Origin: Reyranella sp.
GTDB lineage: Bacteria; Pseudomonadota; Alphaproteobacteria; Reyranellales; Reyranellaceae
Assembly: GCF_017305915.1 (NCBI RefSeq)
Contig: NZ_JAFKJN010000022.1
Span: forward strand, 1-64,000
Direction of reading: 5' to 3'
DNA: 64,000 nt
Shown: piece after piece, positions 42,660-51,805 of the stretch
Position numbering within the stretch: the stretch's first letter is position 1
How the letters are laid out: each line of letters opens with the position of its first letter
Translations under genes and position numbers: made by a program
Notes under the pieces: model-generated
Databases searched by the model: none
Told to the model about the DNA's origin: nothing
The model's input: only the letters and a program-made list of their open reading frames with translations

Positions 42660-43549
42660 GGCAGCATCGTCGGGAGCTCCAGTACTTCGCTCGTCCCGCT
42701 CTCGATCGCGCGCACGAGAGAGGCGGCGGTCTTCTCGCTCGCTGCGAGAAGCGTCATCGCTTCTTGCGCCATGACGCAGTCGGTCAGCATGACGCCGGCC
42801 ATTGCGCGCCTATGATCGAGTGTCAGCGCCTCGCGTGAGGAGCGACCTTCCCCGATCGTTCGCCATGCCAACACGTCGACGAAGGGCCGAAACGGCTCGA
42901 CGATATCGTCGGCCAGGTTGAAGGCATTGGTTGCGCTCGCGTGATTGATGCCTAATGCCGGCAGAAGCCCGGCGGCTACCAGCGCCCGCGCCACACACGA
43001 TCGGATGACGGCGTAGCCGTAATTCAGCATCTTATTGCGCGTATCGCTCTCGTCTTCTCGCCGGAATGCTGTGAATAGGCAACTCCAATATTCGCGCGCC
43101 GCTCGTGCTTCTACATTGTCGGGATCTCCGCTGCTGACTAATCGCGCCATGGCTCGCAGGCTCGTTGCGCCCTCGCAACTCACCGCGTCCAATGCCGAAG
43201 CCTGATTTACGATCTTCGCCCTCACCGTCGCCTGCCACAGACGCTTTTTGAGCGGCGTGCCCATGCCAGTCTGTGCCAGCGCTATCGCGCCCTGTCGGAA
43301 ATGGCGATGGAAGGGCAGGGCGACACCCAAAGGCGTGTGGGTCGCGTCGGTCACGATGAGCGCGATGCCGTTGTCCATGCAGGCCGACAACAGGGTGGAG
43401 GTCAGTGTCATGTGCGGCGCATCGAGTACGATCCAGGCGATGTCTTCCAAGGCCAGACGCACTTCGCCATCGTCCTGCGCAACGACAACTTGCCCATCGG
43501 CGAGATTCAGCCGTGCGGCCTTGCTTATGTGCAGGCCACGCCACGCCAT
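42656..43549 (-). CDS. cas1: CRISPR-associated integrase Cas1, type II
   Basis: The 297-aa metal-dependent integrase inserts new spacers into the array together with Cas2. Type II features are visible: MAWRGLHISKAARLNLADGQ at the start, a conserved catalytic region around NKMLNYGYAVIRSCVARALV (with Glu/Asn metal site nearby), LPALGINHASATNAFNLADDIVEPFRP with the active-site His and Asp. It overlaps cas9 by 25 bp and cas2 by ATGA, so the operon is translationally coupled. Confidence 0.96.
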   Translation of the reverse strand: MAWRGLHISKAARLNLADGQVVVAQDDGEVRLALEDIAWIVLDAPHMTLTSTLLSACMDNGIALIVTDATHTPLGVALPFHRHFRQGAIALAQTGMGTPLKKRLWQATVRAKIVNQASALDAVSCEGATSLRAMARLVSSGDPDNVEARAAREYWSCLFTAFRREDESDTRNKMLNYGYAVIRSCVARALVAAGLLPALGINHASATNAFNLADDIVEPFRPFVDVLAWRTIGEGRSSREALTLDHRRAMAGVMLTDCVMAQEAMTLLAASEKTAASLVRAIESGTSEVLELPTMLP

Positions 43550-46500
43550 GTGCGGGTCTCGCTCTGTACTTCGTTGCGCGTCCCGAGACGGTCAACCTGA
43601 TATTTCTTCATGAACTTCAGACCGCGTACGCCGATACCTGTGATCATCGTCTGCAGCGTGTTGTGTGGAGAGACTTTGATTGCGCCTGTATTCCGGTCGA
43701 GTGCGCGAAAGTATCCGTCAATGAAGGTGCCGTCCTGCTTCTCGATCTCGAGGAACGACAACTGATTCAAACTGAATATGAACTCATGGCCAGTGGTAAG
43801 AGGCTCTTCTGTACCGCCATTGCGCACGTACGCAGCCGGGGCTTGCGGATATTCGTGCTTATTTGCCACCTGATGGGGGTAGATCGGCACCAGGAAATAT
43901 TCGTGCGCGCCCTTTCTGTTCTTTTTTCGGAACACATCTACACGCACCATTTCACCCCGATCGGCTGCTCCGTCGCGGATCAGGACATCCACCTTCTTAT
44001 TGGTCGCAACGCTCACTTTGCGGATCGGGTCACCCTTGGGCGATAGCGGCGGCTTGTCCTTGGGTTTGCCGGCAGCGATCCACGCCCGCAATGCAGTCAC
44101 TACGCGGTGATTGCGCTCGGCGTCCTTGATGCGGTCGAGATCCTGCTCGCCAAGGGCGTCCACCGCCTTGCGCTCATAGACGACCGAGCCGTCGTCGCCG
44201 ATGCTGCGGAGCGTCGCCGCATGAGATTCGCCGCGCACGCGTCCGCGCTCGGCTCGGCTGACAAAGATCTTCGGGAAATGCGTGTCCACATCCTGCTGGA
44301 AGATCGGCCACGGCATCTTGAAGTTTGCGATGAAGCGGCTCGTTCCGCGTTCCTCCTCGATCTTGGCGGCGCCAGTCAGCCGGTTGAGCGCCCCCTCGGT
44401 CGTCGCTGCGACGATGAGCGCATCCAGCGCGTGATGCCGGTCGTCGGGAACGCGCTTGCCGTCCTTGTCCTTCTTCAGGCCCTGTATGCCCCATGCCCGT
44501 CGCAGCCGGTCGGTCAGAGCGCCGGGGCGCGTGAAGACCCGGCGCGAGCCGTCCTGCGGGTACATGGCTTTCAGCGTCTCGGCGAAGACCCTCGTCGCGT
44601 ATTGCGTGTCGGTTAGGTTGCGCGGCCGGAATTTCTCCTCCAGCACGCTTGCATCGCGCAGCAGATAGTTGCGCTTCTTGCGTCCCTTGAACGTCTTGCT
44701 GCTCTCCACGCGTGCACCGAATTCTTCCCATTCCTTTTCGGTCTTCTCCTGCTTGAACCACTCGAAAGGCGTGCGTCCCTTCTTCTCGCGGTTCGCCTTG
44801 GCGGTGCATAGGGTCTTGTTGATGAAGCTGTCGTCGCCCGAACGGCTCCACGGCAGGATGTGGTCGACTTCCGCGAGGTTCCGGTCCCCGGCGACCCAGT
44901 CGATCGGAATGTGATCGCCGGAATAGATGCATTTGCTGTTCTGCTCCTTCCAGAGCTCGTAGCGCAGCAGGTCCTCGGCCGTCGCCCGTGCCCGGCCGGT
45001 CGCAGCCGTGAATTCCTCACGCAGCCTGTCCTTGGCCTTGTTGCGTCTCTCGATGCCGCGCGTGATCTCCTCGCGCTCCTCCTTGCTCTTGCCCACATCA
45101 CGCGCCAGCTCGACATGGATCGCGCCGGGCATGCCGTATTCGCGAACGATGGCGCGCACCTGTTTCAAGGCTTCGCCCAACGCTTTGCGCGCGATGGGAT
45201 TGTTGATGGAGGAAAGGTCCGTTTCGGGTCGTCGCGCGTGGTCATAGCGGACCGCCTTGCAGGCGTCGTGATAGCCGAGGCCCTTCATCAGATGGGGCAG
45301 GAGCTTGCGCGCCGCCTTGGCCGAGATGTGGCCGGCGCCCTTGAAATGCGCGAACTCTCCCTCCTGCACGCCCTTCGTCAGCGCTTCGAGCACGAGGGGC
45401 TCGAAGCCGATCTCCTCCAGACCTCTGCGGATCGAGTCCAGTGATTCGCGAAAGGTGATGATCGCCGCGGCATGGTCGATCTTCTCCGGATGGCCGGCCA
45501 GCGTCTTCCATGCATCGCCCAACACGTTGCGGAAGGCTTTCGTGCCTGCGGCCTGATCACCCGAGCGCGAGGCGATCTCGCGTTTGCGTTCATCTTCCTG
45601 CGGCACGTCAAAACGCGCTCCGTCCTCGAGGTCGAGCAGGTTGCGCAAGCGCTTGTAGGTCAGCTTGACGCCCGGCGCCCCGAAATCAGCCATTGCCCGG
45701 GAGATTTCCTCGGCCGTGAGCGGCCGTTCGCCGCCGAAGGAACGAATGCGCAGCGCGCACAAGCGCGACGCAAGGCGAAACAGCTCGAACGCAGGGCTGT
45801 GCTTTGCCGCGCGACGCTCATTCGGCTCGAAGGGGCAGAACCCGACCCGGTCGTCGCTGTCCTGCAGCGGCCTCTGATAAAAGGCCTTGCCGATGAATTC
45901 GCGTTCCAGATCTGAGCTGGCGATCGCGTTGCCCATCTTCCGCTGACGATCGAAGATCAGGCGCACTTCGCGCTCTTGATCGTCACGCAGCACGGAACGG
46001 TCGAAATTGCCGTCGCGATTGCGCCTGCGGACGGCATAGGTCTCGTCCTTGGCGAACATCTCGCCGATGGTGCGCCAGTCCCCCAGGCGCTCTCGTGTCT
46101 TCTCGATCGCCCCGAGCATCTTGGACGACTCGTCGGCAGCGTTCTTGCCCCGGTCGCGCTTGCTGTTCGACTTGAAGCCTCGATGTTTCGCGATATGGCC
46201 CAACGCCACCGCCAATTCCTGCCCGTTGAGCGGCCGATCCAGCGCGGCGGCACGCAAGGACCAGGGGCTCAGACCCGTCGCCAGCGCTTTCTTGCCATCA
46301 CCGCTCAGAAGCCCGTGAGCCTTGAACAGCGCCCGTACCTCGTTCATCCGCTGCCGCCGTCGCTTGATGACTCGGCGCATGAGGCGGTTCTGCCGTCTGA
46401 TCTGGTTGGTCGGGACGCGCTCCTTGGCCGTCTCCGGCACATCGAAGCAACGGACCCCCATCGCAACGATGTGTCCGCCGCCGCTGTCGGCGTTCTCGAT

Positions 46501-46584
46501 CAGCGCCCACCCGCATGAACCGATGCCGAGATCGACTCCTAGCGTCAGACTTTCCCGCACCACGAGCCCGGAAGATATCCCCAT
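43525..46584 (-). CDS. cas9: CRISPR-associated endonuclease Cas9, compact type II-C
   Basis: The 1019-aa RNA-guided DNA nuclease cuts both target strands using crRNA and tracrRNA. RuvC-I is LGVDLGIGSCGWAL (Asp18), followed by the arginine-rich bridge helix (IRRQNRLMRRVIKRRRQRMN). RuvC-II is IHVELARDVG (Glu492); HNH is EVDHILPWSRSGDDSFINK (catalytic His575); RuvC-III is RHHALDALIVAA (Asp721). All catalytic residues are present. Size and the lack of cas4 or csn2 make it II-C. ATG 46584 is chosen: an upstream GTG at 46668 lies in the anti-repeat and would add 28 residues encoded by antisense tracrRNA. It overlaps cas1 by 25 bp. Confidence 0.97.
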   Translation of the reverse strand: MGISSGLVVRESLTLGVDLGIGSCGWALIENADSGGGHIVAMGVRCFDVPETAKERVPTNQIRRQNRLMRRVIKRRRQRMNEVRALFKAHGLLSGDGKKALATGLSPWSLRAAALDRPLNGQELAVALGHIAKHRGFKSNSKRDRGKNAADESSKMLGAIEKTRERLGDWRTIGEMFAKDETYAVRRRNRDGNFDRSVLRDDQEREVRLIFDRQRKMGNAIASSDLEREFIGKAFYQRPLQDSDDRVGFCPFEPNERRAAKHSPAFELFRLASRLCALRIRSFGGERPLTAEEISRAMADFGAPGVKLTYKRLRNLLDLEDGARFDVPQEDERKREIASRSGDQAAGTKAFRNVLGDAWKTLAGHPEKIDHAAAIITFRESLDSIRRGLEEIGFEPLVLEALTKGVQEGEFAHFKGAGHISAKAARKLLPHLMKGLGYHDACKAVRYDHARRPETDLSSINNPIARKALGEALKQVRAIVREYGMPGAIHVELARDVGKSKEEREEITRGIERRNKAKDRLREEFTAATGRARATAEDLLRYELWKEQNSKCIYSGDHIPIDWVAGDRNLAEVDHILPWSRSGDDSFINKTLCTAKANREKKGRTPFEWFKQEKTEKEWEEFGARVESSKTFKGRKKRNYLLRDASVLEEKFRPRNLTDTQYATRVFAETLKAMYPQDGSRRVFTRPGALTDRLRRAWGIQGLKKDKDGKRVPDDRHHALDALIVAATTEGALNRLTGAAKIEEERGTSRFIANFKMPWPIFQQDVDTHFPKIFVSRAERGRVRGESHAATLRSIGDDGSVVYERKAVDALGEQDLDRIKDAERNHRVVTALRAWIAAGKPKDKPPLSPKGDPIRKVSVATNKKVDVLIRDGAADRGEMVRVDVFRKKNRKGAHEYFLVPIYPHQVANKHEYPQAPAAYVRNGGTEEPLTTGHEFIFSLNQLSFLEIEKQDGTFIDGYFRALDRNTGAIKVSPHNTLQTMITGIGVRGLKFMKKYQVDRLGTRNEVQSETRTWRGVACT

Positions 46585-46641
46585 GAGTTCCCCAACCCTT
46601 GCGGGAACATCTTGACGCACATACGGGGGGATGCTCAAGTC

Positions 46642-46738
46642 ATTATGGGAAGTCGGTTGGGAAACCACGGTAAAGTGGTTTAACCACTGAAGGTTCAGAC
46701 CCTGGACGCGGAAACGCGCTCCGGGGTCTTCCTCTTCT
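46642..46738 (+). ncRNA. tracrRNA candidate
   Basis: The anti-repeat (46642-46671) is complementary to about 28 nt of the crRNA repeat with one internal mismatch and G-U pairs; GGGAAACCACGG and GGGAAGTCGG are identical to the reverse complement of the repeat. Downstream are a hairpin AGTGGT-tta-ACCACT (46674-46688) and a strong terminator stem from GACCC (46698) to GGGTC (46728) with a GAAA loop, followed by TTCCTCTTCT. The gene runs antisense to the apparent 5' extension of cas9. TTGACG at 46612 could be a -35, but no convincing -10 was found at the right spacing. Confidence 0.87.
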
Positions 46739-46850
46739 ACCGCTGCATTCGATCGCGATCGCGCCGGACCAAAGCGGTGGTTTCAAGTGAGGACTCAACG
46801 GCATGATTTGAGGCCGAGGGCCAACCGCTCCGACAAATAGCGCCGAAAAG
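46739..46850. other. Gene-free stretch between tracrRNA and right flanking repeat
   Basis: No gene is recognised. GCGGTGGTTTC at 46774-46784 matches the first eleven bases of the CRISPR repeat with one difference and may be a relic or chance. AGCGGT and ACCGCT at both ends can pair. Confidence 0.4.
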
Positions 46851-46883
46851 AAAAGCGGCGCTCACGCGCCGCTTTTCCACAGG
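46851..46883 (+). repeat. Right 33-bp direct repeat flanking the CRISPR-Cas locus (terminator-like hairpin)
   Basis: This is the second copy of the hairpin at 41160, with two substitutions, here with AAAA before and TTTT after the stem (AAGCGGCGC-tcac-GCGCCGCTT), so it looks like a bidirectional intrinsic terminator for the tracrRNA side and the peroxiredoxin gene. TCCACAGG follows as in the left copy. Confidence 0.75.
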
Positions 46884-46947
46884 TCTTTCTGCGCCGATCC
46901 GAAGAAGAAAGATCCCGCGACGACGCTCGGGATAGCCGCTTACGCGG

Positions 46948-47607
46948 TCACTTCGGCATCGGCACGATGCGCAGGTAGGGCTTCGGCGCCTTCCAGCCGT
47001 TGGGATACTTGGCCTTGGCCTGCTCGTCGGAGACGGCCGGGACGATGATCACGTCCTCGCCGTTCTTCCAGTTCACCGGCGTCGCGACCTGGTGCTTGGC
47101 GGTGAGCTGGCAGCTCTCGAGCAGCCGCAACACCTCGTCGAAGTTGCGGCCGGTGCTCATCGGGTAGGTGAGCATCGCCTTGATCTTCTTGTCCGGGCCG
47201 ACGATGAACACCGAGCGCACCGTGGCATTGTCCGCCGCCGTGCGGCCCTCGGAAGTCGAGCCCGCGCCCTCGGGCAGCATGTCGTAGGCCTTGGCGACCT
47301 CGAGCTCGGGATCGCCGATCATCGGATAGGTGACGGCGTGGCCTTGCGTCTCCTCGATGTCCTTCGCCCACTTCGCGTGGTTGGTCACCGGATCGACCGA
47401 CAGGCCGAGGATCTTGGTGTTCAGGGCGTCGAACTTGGGCTTCAGGCCGGCCATGTAGCCGAGCTCGGTGGTGCAGACCGGCGTGAAGTCCTTCGGATGG
47501 GAGAACAGGATCGCCCAGCCGTCGCCGATCCACTTGTGGAACTCGATCGGCCCCTGGGTCGTCTCGGCCGTGAAATCCGGCGCGGTTGAGTTGATGCGCA
47601 GTGTCAT
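46948..47607 (-). CDS. 1-Cys peroxiredoxin (Prx6 type)
   Basis: The 219-aa peroxidase has the peroxidatic cysteine motif HPKDFTPVCTTELG and the arginine-containing segment, with a C-terminal domain (VNWKNGEDVIIVPAVSDEQA) typical of Prx6/1-Cys enzymes. It reduces hydrogen peroxide and alkyl peroxides in the cytoplasm. The resolving cysteine of 2-Cys enzymes is not at the usual place. It lies between the CRISPR locus and tlyA, outside the flanking repeat. Confidence 0.93.
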   Translation of the reverse strand: MTLRINSTAPDFTAETTQGPIEFHKWIGDGWAILFSHPKDFTPVCTTELGYMAGLKPKFDALNTKILGLSVDPVTNHAKWAKDIEETQGHAVTYPMIGDPELEVAKAYDMLPEGAGSTSEGRTAADNATVRSVFIVGPDKKIKAMLTYPMSTGRNFDEVLRLLESCQLTAKHQVATPVNWKNGEDVIIVPAVSDEQAKAKYPNGWKAPKPYLRIVPMPK

Positions 47608-47661
47608 TGTCGTAAGCCCCCTGTGGCTGATCGCCTACATCTAGACCTCCGGCGAGGTCCG

Positions 47662-48402
47662 TCAAGCCTTGGCGGGAATCCAGCTGATCAGGCCGAGGCC
47701 GCCGTCGACTTCCAGCGTGGTCCCCACGACATAGCGACCAAATCTTTCCGACAGAACGGCGACCGCCATTTGTGCGATGTCGTCCGGCGTACCGGGTCGG
47801 CCGAGCGGGATCTGGGCGATCAACACACCGAGATTGTCGGCGACGAAGCCGCCGCCCGGGATGGCGCCCGGCGCGATCGCGTTGACCCGGATACCGGAGG
47901 GCGCCAGCACGCGGGCCAGCTCCTTCATCACCATGGTCATGCCGGCCTTCGAGGCGCTGTAATGCAGGTTGCGCGCCATCTCGCGGTGTTGCGACGTGAT
48001 CAACAGGATGCGGCCCCTGGTGCCGCGCTCCACCATATGGCGGCCGATCTCACGTGCAAGAAAGAAACCCGTGCGCAAGTTGATGCCGGTCATGGCGTCC
48101 CATGTCTCTTCGCTGACCGACAGCGGCGTGTCGGCCTCGAGCCGGCGCGGGCTTGCGGCGTGGACGAACAGGCTGATCGAGCCCAGTTTGGTCACAGCCG
48201 CCTCGAGCAGGGTGCGCCAGCCGTCGCGCCGGCCGAGATCGGCGGCGAGGAAGTCGATGCCGTCGTCGGCCGGCGGGGCGACGATGTCGCTGCCGAGGAC
48301 GGTGGCGCCTTCGGCCTTCAGGGCCTTGGCGATGCCGCGGCCGATGCCGCCGCCGCAGCCGGTAACCAGGGCGCGCTCGCCCTCGAGCAATTTCGTGTCC
48401 AT
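47662..48402 (-). CDS. Short-chain dehydrogenase/reductase
   Basis: The 246-aa SDR has the NAD(P)-binding ALVTGCGGGIGRGIA, HAAS (in place of NNAG), an S-x-x-YxxxK catalytic segment (LITSQHREMARNLHYSASKAG) and the closing IRVNAIAPGAIPG. It would oxidise or reduce a hydroxyl/keto group; the substrate is unknown. Start ATG 48402 is chosen over longer frames that run antisense through the divergent VOC gene. Confidence 0.87.
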   Translation of the reverse strand: MDTKLLEGERALVTGCGGGIGRGIAKALKAEGATVLGSDIVAPPADDGIDFLAADLGRRDGWRTLLEAAVTKLGSISLFVHAASPRRLEADTPLSVSEETWDAMTGINLRTGFFLAREIGRHMVERGTRGRILLITSQHREMARNLHYSASKAGMTMVMKELARVLAPSGIRVNAIAPGAIPGGGFVADNLGVLIAQIPLGRPGTPDDIAQMAVAVLSERFGRYVVGTTLEVDGGLGLISWIPAKA

Positions 48403-48435
48403 ATATGAGCCGTCTTTCCCGTGAGGAGCGCGACG

Positions 48436-48897
48436 ATGGCCGGTCCGCAGCCGGTGTTCAACCAGATCAATATCGTCTGCAGCGATGTCGATGCGTCGCT
48501 GGTGTTCTATCGCCGCCTCGGGGTGACGATCCCGGAAGGCAGGGTCTGGCGCACGGCGACCGGTGCGCACCATGTCGGGCCGATACCGGGCGATGCCGCC
48601 GACACGCCGTCGATCGATCTCGACAGCGCGACCTTCGCGCGCTTATGGAACATCGGATGGAAGGATCGTGACGGCATCGCCGGCCGCGTCGTGGTCGGCT
48701 TCGGCGTGGCGGCGCGCGAGGACGTCGACTGCATCCATGCCGACATGACCGGGGCCGGCTACCGGAGCCTGCAGGCGCCGTACGACGCCTTCTTCGGCGC
48801 GCGCTATGCCGTGCTCGAGGATCCCGGCGGGCTCGCGGTCGGCCTCATGAGCCCGATCTCGGACGAGCATCGCTCTCCGGAGACGCCGCAGGTTTAG
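48436..48897 (+). CDS. VOC family (glyoxalase-like) protein
   Basis: The 153-aa protein has the VOC fold signs QINIVCSDVDASLVFYRRLGV and RSLQAPYDAFFGARYAVLEDPGG-type second half. ATG 48436 follows GAGGAG at good spacing. It is divergent from the SDR with 33 bp between starts and is followed by tlyA after 4 bp. No metal-site set typical of a known glyoxalase or dioxygenase can be named, so function stays open. Confidence 0.78.
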   Translation: MAGPQPVFNQINIVCSDVDASLVFYRRLGVTIPEGRVWRTATGAHHVGPIPGDAADTPSIDLDSATFARLWNIGWKDRDGIAGRVVVGFGVAAREDVDCIHADMTGAGYRSLQAPYDAFFGARYAVLEDPGGLAVGLMSPISDEHRSPETPQV

Positions 48898-48901
48898 GCA
48901 G

Positions 48902-49632
<731 letters not shown>

Positions 49633-49642
<10 letters not shown>

Positions 49643-49727
49643 GTCGGCGCATTCACATGCGCCTTCAGCGAAGGATCTCATGCCGATTGCAAGCGGCGAT
49701 GAGGTCCTTCGCTGCGCTCAGGACGAC
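49633..49727. repeat. Palindromic repeat with GTCATCCTGAG / CTCAGGACGAC ends
   Basis: GTCATCCTGAG (49633) and CTCAGGACGAC (to 49727) form imperfect terminal inverted repeats; inside, CAGCGAAGGATCT and AGGTCCTTCGCTG pair. This is a repeat type I recognise from other proteobacterial genomes. It overlaps the last four codons of tlyA and ends just before the stop of the convergent methyltransferase, so it may serve as bidirectional terminator. Confidence 0.75.
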
Positions 49728-49731
49728 AAAG

Positions 49732-50703
49732 CTAGCGAACGGCCCTCGTCACCCGGAACTTGTTGTTGTCGGCGAGCGTCTCGAAGCCGGCGAAGTGCTG
49801 CTTCAGCACCGGCTCGTAGGGCAGGCCGCGGTTGGCGACCATGTAGAGGCAGCCGCCGGGCTTGAGCGCCCGCGCCGCGGCCTCGATCACCGCCTGGCCC
49901 AGCGCCGGCGTCGAGGCGCGGCCGGTATGGAAGGGCGGATTGCAGACGATGGCATCGTAGGTCGCCGGCGCCGGCTCGCGCGCAAGGTCGAGCCAATGGA
50001 ACGAGGCGCGCGAATCGGTGACGTTGGCCTGCGCCGCATCGAGCGCCAGGTGCTCGGCATCGATCAGGTCGAGCCGCGTCACCGCAGGCTGCAGCATCTG
50101 CCGTGCGAGATAGCCCCAACCACAGCCGTAGTCGGCGGCATGGCCGGCGAAGTCATCCGGCAGGTGCTGCGCCAGCAGCGCCGAACCGTCGTCGATGCGA
50201 TCCCAGGAGAAGATGCCGGGCTTGCTGAGCCAGCGGCTGTCGCTCACCGGCTGCAGTCCGGCGAGGCCCGTCCAGTAGCTCGGCGGCTCGGCGTCGCCCT
50301 TGGTGAGCCAGAACACCCGGCAATGGAACTTGGACAGCGAGCTTTCGAGGCCGAACACCTTGCCGACCTGCTTCTCGAGGCTCGCCGCGCCATCATCGTT
50401 GGCACCGGCGCAGACCAGCGTGCCGCCCGGCTCGAGCAGGCTCCAGCCGCGGGCGATGTTGGCGAAGTTCTCTTCCTTGTGCTTGGTCAGCAGCAGCAGG
50501 CCGAGCGGCCACGACCCACCCGAGAGCCGCGGCGTCGCCTGCTTGAGCTTCAGGAAATCCGGGCGGTACGACTGCTCGCAGCAGATGTCGGCGAACGGCG
50601 GCTCCTCGGCACGCAGGAAGAACGCCCGCCGCCCTTCGGATTGTGGGGCGGCGAGCGCTCCGGTTTCGAACGCATGCGCTAAAGCGCGGCTGGCCTGGCT
50701 CAC
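49732..50703 (-). CDS. RsmC/RlmG-like class I SAM-dependent methyltransferase
   Basis: The 323-aa protein starts at GTG 50703, overlapping the alcohol dehydrogenase stop as GTGA. The C-terminal catalytic domain has AADYGCGWGYLARQML (SAM site) and YDAIVCNPPFHTG (NPPF motif of base-amino methyltransferases); the N-terminal half is a degenerate duplicate. This layout is that of 16S rRNA G1207 methyltransferase RsmC or 23S RlmG. The exact rRNA target is not decided. Confidence 0.85.
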   Translation of the reverse strand: MSQASRALAHAFETGALAAPQSEGRRAFFLRAEEPPFADICCEQSYRPDFLKLKQATPRLSGGSWPLGLLLLTKHKEENFANIARGWSLLEPGGTLVCAGANDDGAASLEKQVGKVFGLESSLSKFHCRVFWLTKGDAEPPSYWTGLAGLQPVSDSRWLSKPGIFSWDRIDDGSALLAQHLPDDFAGHAADYGCGWGYLARQMLQPAVTRLDLIDAEHLALDAAQANVTDSRASFHWLDLAREPAPATYDAIVCNPPFHTGRASTPALGQAVIEAAARALKPGGCLYMVANRGLPYEPVLKQHFAGFETLADNNKFRVTRAVR

Positions 50704-51752
50704 GGAACGAGAACGGCGCGTCCCATGACCAGGCCCTGGCGCAGATCCTGCAGCGCGGCGTCGGCGTCGTCGAGCTTGCGCCTGACGATCGGCACCGGCT
50801 CGGCCTTGCCCGATGTGACGAGGTCCATCATCTCCTTCATCTCGGCCGGCGTGCCGGTGACCGAGCCCATGATGGTGTTGCCGGTGAAAGCGAACATCGG
50901 CATCGGCGTCGCGAAGGTGCCGCCGAACAGGCCGACCACGATCAGCCGTCCGCCGCGGCCCAGCGCACGCCAGCCGAACTGCGCCGAGGCCTCGGCGCCG
51001 ACGAAGTCGATCGCCGCGGCGACGCCGGTGCCGCCGGTCAGGTCCATGACCGTCTTGCGCGCTTCCTTGTCGCGCGGATCGACCACCGCCGAGGCGCCGT
51101 TCTTGAGCGCGAGCTGGCGCTTGTTCTCGTCGATGTCGGCAACGATCGGCTCGCGGCCCAGCACCGCCTTGGCGAAGCGTACGCCCATTAAGCCGACGCC
51201 GCCCGCGCCGATCACCAGGATCGGCTTGCCGGCATCGTGGCCGACCGCCTTCTTGACCGCGCCGAAGGCGGTGATGCCCGAGCAGGAATAGAGGCAGGCC
51301 AGCTCGACCGGCAGGTTGCCGTACGAGTAGAGATATTTTGCATGCGGCACGAGCACATGGTCGGCATAGCCGCCGTCGTCGTTGACGCCCAGCGCATGCG
51401 GAGTCGGGCAAAGATTCTCGGTGCCGTTCTGGCAGTACCAGCACTTGCCGCAGCCGATCCAGGGATAGACGACGGCCTTGTCGCCGACCCTCGCACCCTT
51501 CGAGTCGGGGCCGACCGCGACGACGTCGCCCACGATCTCATGGCCCATGGTGCGCGGCGGGTTCATGGTCTTGGCGGTCGAGTACTTGTTGCCGCCGCCC
51601 ATGTCGAAGAAGCCTTCCCACAGATGCACGTCACTGTGGCAGACGCCGGCCGCCGTGATTCGCAGCAGCACCTCGGTGCCCTTGGGGACCGGGTTGGCTT
51701 CCTCGACCTTCTGCAGAGGCTGACCGAACTCGACGACCTTATAACTCTTCAT
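50700..51752 (-). CDS. Zinc-dependent alcohol dehydrogenase
   Basis: The 350-aa medium-chain dehydrogenase has the catalytic zinc site AAGVCHSDVHLW and TMGHEIVGDV, the structural zinc cysteines GCGKCWYCQNGTENLC, and the NAD-binding VIGAGGVGLMGVRFAKAV. It would interconvert alcohols and aldehydes. It overlaps the RsmC-like gene by GTGA and is divergent from the Liv operon over 53 bp. Physiological substrate unknown. Confidence 0.91.
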   Translation of the reverse strand: MKSYKVVEFGQPLQKVEEANPVPKGTEVLLRITAAGVCHSDVHLWEGFFDMGGGNKYSTAKTMNPPRTMGHEIVGDVVAVGPDSKGARVGDKAVVYPWIGCGKCWYCQNGTENLCPTPHALGVNDDGGYADHVLVPHAKYLYSYGNLPVELACLYSCSGITAFGAVKKAVGHDAGKPILVIGAGGVGLMGVRFAKAVLGREPIVADIDENKRQLALKNGASAVVDPRDKEARKTVMDLTGGTGVAAAIDFVGAEASAQFGWRALGRGGRLIVVGLFGGTFATPMPMFAFTGNTIMGSVTGTPAEMKEMMDLVTSGKAEPVPIVRRKLDDADAALQDLRQGLVMGRAVLVP

Positions 51753-51805
51753 CGGGCGTTTCCTTGTGTGCTAGAAGGATTCCAAATTAGTTGGGAGGAC
51801 TAACA

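Noticed and set aside
46585..46668. GTG start at 46668 for a longer Cas9 of 1047 residues
   Set aside because: The added residues are encoded by the anti-repeat and tracrRNA leader in antisense, and the RuvC-I motif has a normal distance from ATG 46584.
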